This document shows positions 60,170 through 64,000 of a DNA stretch of 64,000 bases, in pieces. Below the pieces are notes generated by a model. The model worked only from the letters and a program-made list of their open reading frames with translations, was not told the DNA's origin and searched no databases. How positions within the stretch are numbered: the stretch's first letter is position 1; the number at the start of each line of letters is the position of its first letter. Made by a program: the position numbers and the translations under genes. This DNA comes from JAFGGG01 sp964634205 (lineage in GTDB: Bacteria; Spirochaetota; Spirochaetia; SZUA-6; RPPD01), in the NCBI GenBank assembly GCA_964634205.1, contig CAZWKE010000015.1, positions 1-64,000 on the forward strand. Reading direction: 5' to 3'.

Positions 60170-61336
60170 ATGAATGTGGTGGAAAAAAACAAAAAAAACA
60201 CAATTTTGCAGATTAATGTTGATAACCTCAGCCCGGGAATGAAATTCAGCGAGGCGGTATACTTTGCGGACAACTGCATGTTTTTACCACCCGGACTGCC
60301 GGTAAGAGAAAAAGACATAAGGAAACTGAAGAAGATGTCCATTACGAACGTGTATACCGCGGGCGGACTGGTGGAGCATAACGCGGTTTTTGTAAACAGG
60401 AGAAAAAGCCTGGAGGTATCGTACATCCAGCAGGGTGAAAAAGAATGCCTAAAGATTTACAACGCTATCTTTAAGAAGATGTGCAACATATTCCATAACC
60501 TGGCACACCGGGAGCCCGTTGATCCCCGCTCCATCGATAACGTCATCAACGAACTGTATATGATCGTCAAACACGACGCCAATCACATGGTACAGCTAAT
60601 TCTGAATATCGATAACAGCAGCGATGATCTTGTGTTAAGCTCGATCAACTGCGCCATTATCTCGATGGTAACGGGATTTGGGCTGAAGCTTTCGGGCCAT
60701 AAAATAATCCAACTGGCAACCGGGGCCCTGCTGCACGATGTAGGCATGCTGCGCATTCCCGCGCAAATTCTTGGGAAGCAGAACAAGCTTTCCGCCAGAG
60801 AGACCGAGCTTGTTAAAACACATACGCTCCATTCATATAATATTATTTTCAAGGAACTGCATTACGCCCAGGAGATTGCCCAGACCGGCCTGTACCATCA
60901 CGAACACTGGGACGGCAAGGGATACCCCAAAAAGCTGCAGGGGCATAAAATTCCGGTCTACGCCATGATTGTGGCCGTGGTGGATTCATTCGTGGCCATG
61001 ATCAACAAGCGGCCGTACCGAAAACACATCCTGGGATACGACGCCGTCAAAAGTATTATGCGGGATACGTTTACCCGGTTTAACTCCGAGATCGTCAAGG
61101 TATTTCTCAAAAGCATCGGTATCTACCCGGTGGGCAGCATGGTCTTGTTGAACGACTACCGCATCGGCAGGGTGATCGACGTTCAGGTGGGCTCCCCCTT
61201 ACGGCCCAAGCTGGAGATTGTGGTTGATGAGATCGGCAGGAAACTGTCCGCTCCCCAGGTCCTGGACCTGATGACCAACGATCGGGTATACATTTTAAAA
61301 CCTCTTGATGCGCGAAAAGTGGTAAACTCCTGGTAA
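60170..61336 (+). CDS. HD-GYP domain protein with a replaced metal histidine
   Basis: A 388-residue paralogue of the protein at 45970, with the same length and layout. ATG 60170 lies eight bases after GAGG; a GTG three codons earlier overlaps that site. The HD pair (LLHDVGMLRIP), HTLHSYNII and HHEHWDGKGYP are present. The first conserved His of the fold, found as NHSVNTALL in the paralogue, is Ser here (LSSINCAII). That His ligates the metal centre, so catalysis may be weakened or lost and the protein may work as a cyclic di-GMP sensor. A terminator-like hairpin follows. Confidence 0.88.
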   Translation: MNVVEKNKKNTILQINVDNLSPGMKFSEAVYFADNCMFLPPGLPVREKDIRKLKKMSITNVYTAGGLVEHNAVFVNRRKSLEVSYIQQGEKECLKIYNAIFKKMCNIFHNLAHREPVDPRSIDNVINELYMIVKHDANHMVQLILNIDNSSDDLVLSSINCAIISMVTGFGLKLSGHKIIQLATGALLHDVGMLRIPAQILGKQNKLSARETELVKTHTLHSYNIIFKELHYAQEIAQTGLYHHEHWDGKGYPKKLQGHKIPVYAMIVAVVDSFVAMINKRPYRKHILGYDAVKSIMRDTFTRFNSEIVKVFLKSIGIYPVGSMVLLNDYRIGRVIDVQVGSPLRPKLEIVVDEIGRKLSAPQVLDLMTNDRVYILKPLDARKVVNSW

Positions 61337-61360
61337 AACAAAGCAATATATTATGGTTTA

Positions 61361-61395
61361 ACAAGGCCCCCGGTTCCTCCTTACGAGGGCCTTGT
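61361..61395 (+). terminator. Terminator-like hairpin after the HD-GYP gene
   Basis: Arms ACAAGGCCC and GGGCCTTGT (9 bp) enclose a 17-base loop, followed by CTTATGTTATT. The T stretch is interrupted, so efficiency as an intrinsic terminator is uncertain. Confidence 0.6.
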
Positions 61396-61455
61396 CTTAT
61401 GTTATTCAACAATTGACAGTATGCGGCGCTTTTAGTACTATTTTATTAGAGGACA

Positions 61456-61959
61456 ATGGAAGCAAAGACAAAATTACATATTGTTACCCTCGGAGACCCG
61501 CTGTTAAACGAGAAATCGCTGGGTATCGACGATTTCAGTAATGGCCTGCATGACCTGGTGCGGGATATGTTTCAGTGCATGTATAACGGCAAGGGAGTGG
61601 GGCTGGCGGCCGTACAGGTGGGAAAACTCCTGCGGGTGTTTATTACCCACCTGCCCAAGGACGAGCCCCGGGTATTCGTAAATCCCGAGATCATTACCAC
61701 CTCCATCAACGAAAACACGTACGAAGAGGGCTGTTTAAGCATTCCCGCGGTTTATTCCGATGTCAAAAGGCCGTCAACCGTCAAGGTGCAGGCTATGGAT
61801 CTGAAAGGAAAATACTTTACCCTGGACGCTGACGAGTTTTTGGCGCGGGTGGTGCAGCATGAGCTGGATCACCTGGAAGGGGTCCTCTTTGTCGACAGGG
61901 TTTCAAAAAACAAAAAAAAGCAGCTGTTAAAAACATATCAAAGGAAAGCAAACGCATAA
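61456..61959 (+). CDS. def: Peptide deformylase
   Basis: A 167-residue iron/zinc deformylase that removes the formyl group from nascent proteins. The three motifs are GVGLAAVQVG (motif 1, with V for I), EEGCLSIP (motif 2, metal Cys) and VVQHELDHLEGVLFVDR (motif 3, HExxH). It starts after GAGGAC and its TAA overlaps the fmt start by one base. def-fmt pairing is the usual arrangement. Confidence 0.97.
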   Translation: MEAKTKLHIVTLGDPLLNEKSLGIDDFSNGLHDLVRDMFQCMYNGKGVGLAAVQVGKLLRVFITHLPKDEPRVFVNPEIITTSINENTYEEGCLSIPAVYSDVKRPSTVKVQAMDLKGKYFTLDADEFLARVVQHELDHLEGVLFVDRVSKNKKKQLLKTYQRKANA

Positions 61960-62900
61960 TGCGCCTTGTATTCGCGGGTACTCCTCAGTTTGCGGTTCCT
62001 TCGCTTCATGCGGCAGTAAAGGAGCATGAGGTCTGCGCCGTGCTGACCGCGCCCGACCGCGCGGCGGGAAGGGGCAAAAAAGTGAGCTCCTCCGCCGTAA
62101 AACAGGCCGCGGCGGAACTGGGGACAGCCGTGCTTCAGCCCGAAAGGTTCGATGAAGCCTTTATTTCACGGATAAGAGAGCTGGGTCCCGAGCTGCTGGT
62201 GGTGGCGGCCTACGGGGTGATCTTCAAAAAAGCGTTTCTTGACGTGTTTCCCCTGGGCGCCGTAAACGTGCACCCTTCGCTCCTGCCGCGCTTTCGGGGG
62301 CCTTCGCCCATTCCGGCGGCAATCCTGGCCGGGGATGCCGAAACCGGGGTTACCATCCAGCGCCTGGCGCTGAAAATGGACAGCGGCGATATTCTGGCGC
62401 AGGAGCGCCGTCCCCTTACCGGAAAGGAAACCACGGCCGGGCTGACCCCGGAACTGTCTGTTATGGGGGCAAAGCTGCTGCAAGACGTACTGACGGCGCT
62501 GGCAAACCGTACGGCGACCCCGCGCCCGCAGGATGAGGAGAATGCCTCTTACTGCAAATTGGTGCATAAGGAAGACGGCCGTATAGACTGGAGCAAAGGC
62601 GCCGCTTACATCGGCCGTATGATGCGGGCATATGATCCGTGGCCCGGTGCATTTACCACGTATAATGGAACAATCCTGTTTCTCCGGAGCGGCTATACGC
62701 ATCCGCAGCCGATTTTCGACGCGGAAAACGCTCCCGGAACGGTTTTGGGAGTAGACAAACAGCATGGAATTCTGATACACACTAATAATGGTGTTTTATG
62801 TGTGCAGAGCTTGCAGCTTCAGTTTAAAAAGCCCTGTTTGTGGAGGGATTTCTTGAACGGCCATAAGGATTTTATTGGAACGATACTTGGAGGAAGTTGA
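61959..62900 (+). CDS. fmt: Methionyl-tRNA formyltransferase
   Basis: A 313-residue enzyme that formylates initiator methionyl-tRNA with 10-formyltetrahydrofolate. The N-terminal Rossmann-type domain has RLVFAGTPQFAVPSLHA, VAAYGVIFKKAFLDVFPLGAVNVHPSLLPRFRGPSPIPAAILAGD (with catalytic Asn-x-His and the SLLPRxRG loop) and DSGDIL. The C-terminal OB-fold (VHKEDGRIDWSKGAAYIGRMMRAYDPWPGAFT) binds tRNA. It overlaps def by one base and the PASTA gene by one base, so the three are coupled. Confidence 0.97.
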   Translation: MRLVFAGTPQFAVPSLHAAVKEHEVCAVLTAPDRAAGRGKKVSSSAVKQAAAELGTAVLQPERFDEAFISRIRELGPELLVVAAYGVIFKKAFLDVFPLGAVNVHPSLLPRFRGPSPIPAAILAGDAETGVTIQRLALKMDSGDILAQERRPLTGKETTAGLTPELSVMGAKLLQDVLTALANRTATPRPQDEENASYCKLVHKEDGRIDWSKGAAYIGRMMRAYDPWPGAFTTYNGTILFLRSGYTHPQPIFDAENAPGTVLGVDKQHGILIHTNNGVLCVQSLQLQFKKPCLWRDFLNGHKDFIGTILGGS

Positions 62901-63934
62901 TGTTTTCATTATTCGATAAGATTAAACAGATCATACCCGGCGCTGCGGACGCCCCCGAAACAAGGGATTTTAAGGTAGGGGTGTTCCTGCTGTCGGGACT
63001 TTTGGTGCTTATTCTGCTGGTGGGATTTTTTGCCTTCTTTATTGTGTTCCAGGGCGGACACATCACCACGGTTCCGGACCTTATGGGTAAAGACCTGGTA
63101 ACGGGTCTGAAAATGCTGCAGGCAAAAAACCTGATTGCCGAGGTGGACGATAAGTTCACCGACGCGCCGGAAGACAAGGGCAAGATTGTCAGCCAGGACC
63201 CGGCGTACCGTACCGAGGTGCGTGAGGGCCAGGTGATCAAACTGATGGTGAGCAAGGGGGCCCCCGTAGACCGCGTGGGCAACTACATCGGCAAGACCCT
63301 GACCCAGGTAAAGGCCATATTGAATACACAGTTTGCCACTTCGGACAAGCAACTGATAACGATTATCGACAGCCTGATCTCGTACAAGAATGACCCATCT
63401 GCCGCCGGCACCGTGCTTGCCCAGAAACCGGAACCGGACACCCCCCTGACCGACGAGCCGGTCAAGCTTGAGCTTGTAATCAGCAAGGGACCGGGAAAGA
63501 AAATGATAACGATCAGCAAGTACGTGGGAAAGAACTTCATGCAGGTGGTAAATGAGCTGAACCAGGCCGGCATCCCCTATATTTTTCTCGTTAAGAACGC
63601 ATCCGGCGCCGAACAACAGGGTGTGGTGATCTCTCAGAGTCCGGCCGCGGGCAAAAGCGTTCCCGAGGGCTTGATCCTGGACCTGACGATGACCAAGCCC
63701 GCCAATGTTCCGTCCGGCAACGTCTTCGGGGTATTCCAGGCCCAGGTCCCCAACTTCGATACCATGAGCAAGGTTGAGGTGGTGGCCGTATCCGGCCAAT
63801 CACGCACCGTATTGATGTCCATGATGCATCCCGGCGGCAGCATTTCCATTCCCTATATTCTGGATAAAGACAGCGAGATTTCGTTATATGTAAACGGTGA
63901 CAGAATAGTAAAAAAGGCTGTAGCGCCGTATTAG
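62900..63934 (+). CDS. Membrane-anchored protein with three PASTA domains
   Basis: A 344-residue protein. ATG 62900 overlaps the fmt stop and follows GGAGG; a TTG one codon earlier would share the site. An N-terminal cytoplasmic tail precedes one membrane helix (about 31-56). Three PASTA repeats follow: TTVPDLMGKDLVTGLKMLQAKNL, NYIGKTLTQVKAILNTQ and ISKYVGKNFMQVVNELNQAGI with QSPAAGKSVPEGLILDLTMTKP. A final beta part ends the protein. PASTA domains bind muropeptides or beta-lactams and are usually fused to kinases or penicillin-binding proteins; here none is fused. Its role is probably sensing or organising peptidoglycan. Confidence 0.92.
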   Translation: MFSLFDKIKQIIPGAADAPETRDFKVGVFLLSGLLVLILLVGFFAFFIVFQGGHITTVPDLMGKDLVTGLKMLQAKNLIAEVDDKFTDAPEDKGKIVSQDPAYRTEVREGQVIKLMVSKGAPVDRVGNYIGKTLTQVKAILNTQFATSDKQLITIIDSLISYKNDPSAAGTVLAQKPEPDTPLTDEPVKLELVISKGPGKKMITISKYVGKNFMQVVNELNQAGIPYIFLVKNASGAEQQGVVISQSPAAGKSVPEGLILDLTMTKPANVPSGNVFGVFQAQVPNFDTMSKVEVVAVSGQSRTVLMSMMHPGGSISIPYILDKDSEISLYVNGDRIVKKAVAPY

Positions 63935-63960
63935 ATTTTACGATATACTTTATGTAACCT

Positions 63961-64000
63961 GCGAGCGTCGTATAATGGTTATTACCCGAGCTTCCCAAGC
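63961..64000 (+). tRNA. tRNA-Gly (anticodon CCC), truncated by the window end
   Basis: The first 40 nucleotides match a glycine tRNA: acceptor GCGAGCG, D arm GTATAATGGTTATTAC, anticodon stem starting CGAGC and loop TTCCCAA, giving anticodon CCC (reading GGG). The T arm and 3' acceptor lie beyond position 64000. Confidence 0.85.

Overview
The window looks like chromosomal DNA of a spirochaete (Spirochaetota, Treponema/Spirochaeta relatives). This is an inference from gene content and style; no rRNA or species-level marker is present. Supporting points are the many lipoproteins with loose lipoboxes, two paralogous HD-GYP proteins, cyclic-nucleotide-binding proteins fused to TPR-like tails, a TGS/uridine-kinase fusion, STAS and PilZ proteins, and a def-fmt-PASTA cluster. 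Gene density is high, spacers are short, ATGA-type overlaps are common, and most starts have a clear AGGAGG-like ribosome-binding site. Both strands are used in blocks.

Layout. 0-6.5 kb (minus): a MarR-controlled efflux operon (marR, tolC-like, two ABC half-exporters, hlyD-like). 6.7-8.7 kb: OsmC-family protein, YgjP-type metallopeptidase, FecR-domain lipoprotein. 8.8-14 kb (plus): metE, a site-2-protease/TPR protein and a MASE3-type histidine kinase. 14-25.6 kb: a TrmJ-like methyltransferase, then a plus-strand block from a consensus promoter (STAS-zinc ribbon, YbjN-like, PspA, a pseudo-response regulator, exported PCMT-like protein, RmuC), an oxidoreductase, an outer-membrane-like protein, an alkyltransferase-like protein, endonuclease IV with an extra linker, and a radical SAM protein.

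25.7-36.5 kb (plus) is the most distinctive region: one tight seven-gene operon around a 1520-residue bacterial alpha-2-macroglobulin with an intact CxEQ thioester. The other members are a lipoprotein, a DUF1175-like Cys/His protein, a DUF2135 protein, a degenerate gluzincin-like protein, a stand-alone penicillin-binding transpeptidase and a SpoIID-type protein. It resembles an expanded enterobacterial yfa locus and probably acts in the envelope as a protease trap tied to peptidoglycan metabolism.

36.5-51.5 kb: lipoprotein MsrB behind a 30-bp palindrome; AsnRS beside an AsnRS-like protein that is probably an asparagine synthetase; a zinc-type ABC transporter operon led by a ribbon-helix-helix/Cys-His regulator with a matching operator; a C39-like protein; a PDZ fragment of a lost HtrA-type gene; an HD-GYP protein; TGS-uridine kinase; PilZ; a 238-bp MITE-like element whose terminal repeat supplies the stop codon of a YkgJ-type gene; and two membrane proteins.

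51.5-64 kb: a GH31 glycosidase paired with a GPH-family sugar transporter that carries a seven-repeat beta-propeller inside a periplasmic loop (an unusual architecture); tRNA-Thr(CGT); a CRP-like regulator and CNB-TPR protein; an amidohydrolase; the second HD-GYP protein; def-fmt-PASTA; and the 5' part of tRNA-Gly(CCC), cut by the window end.
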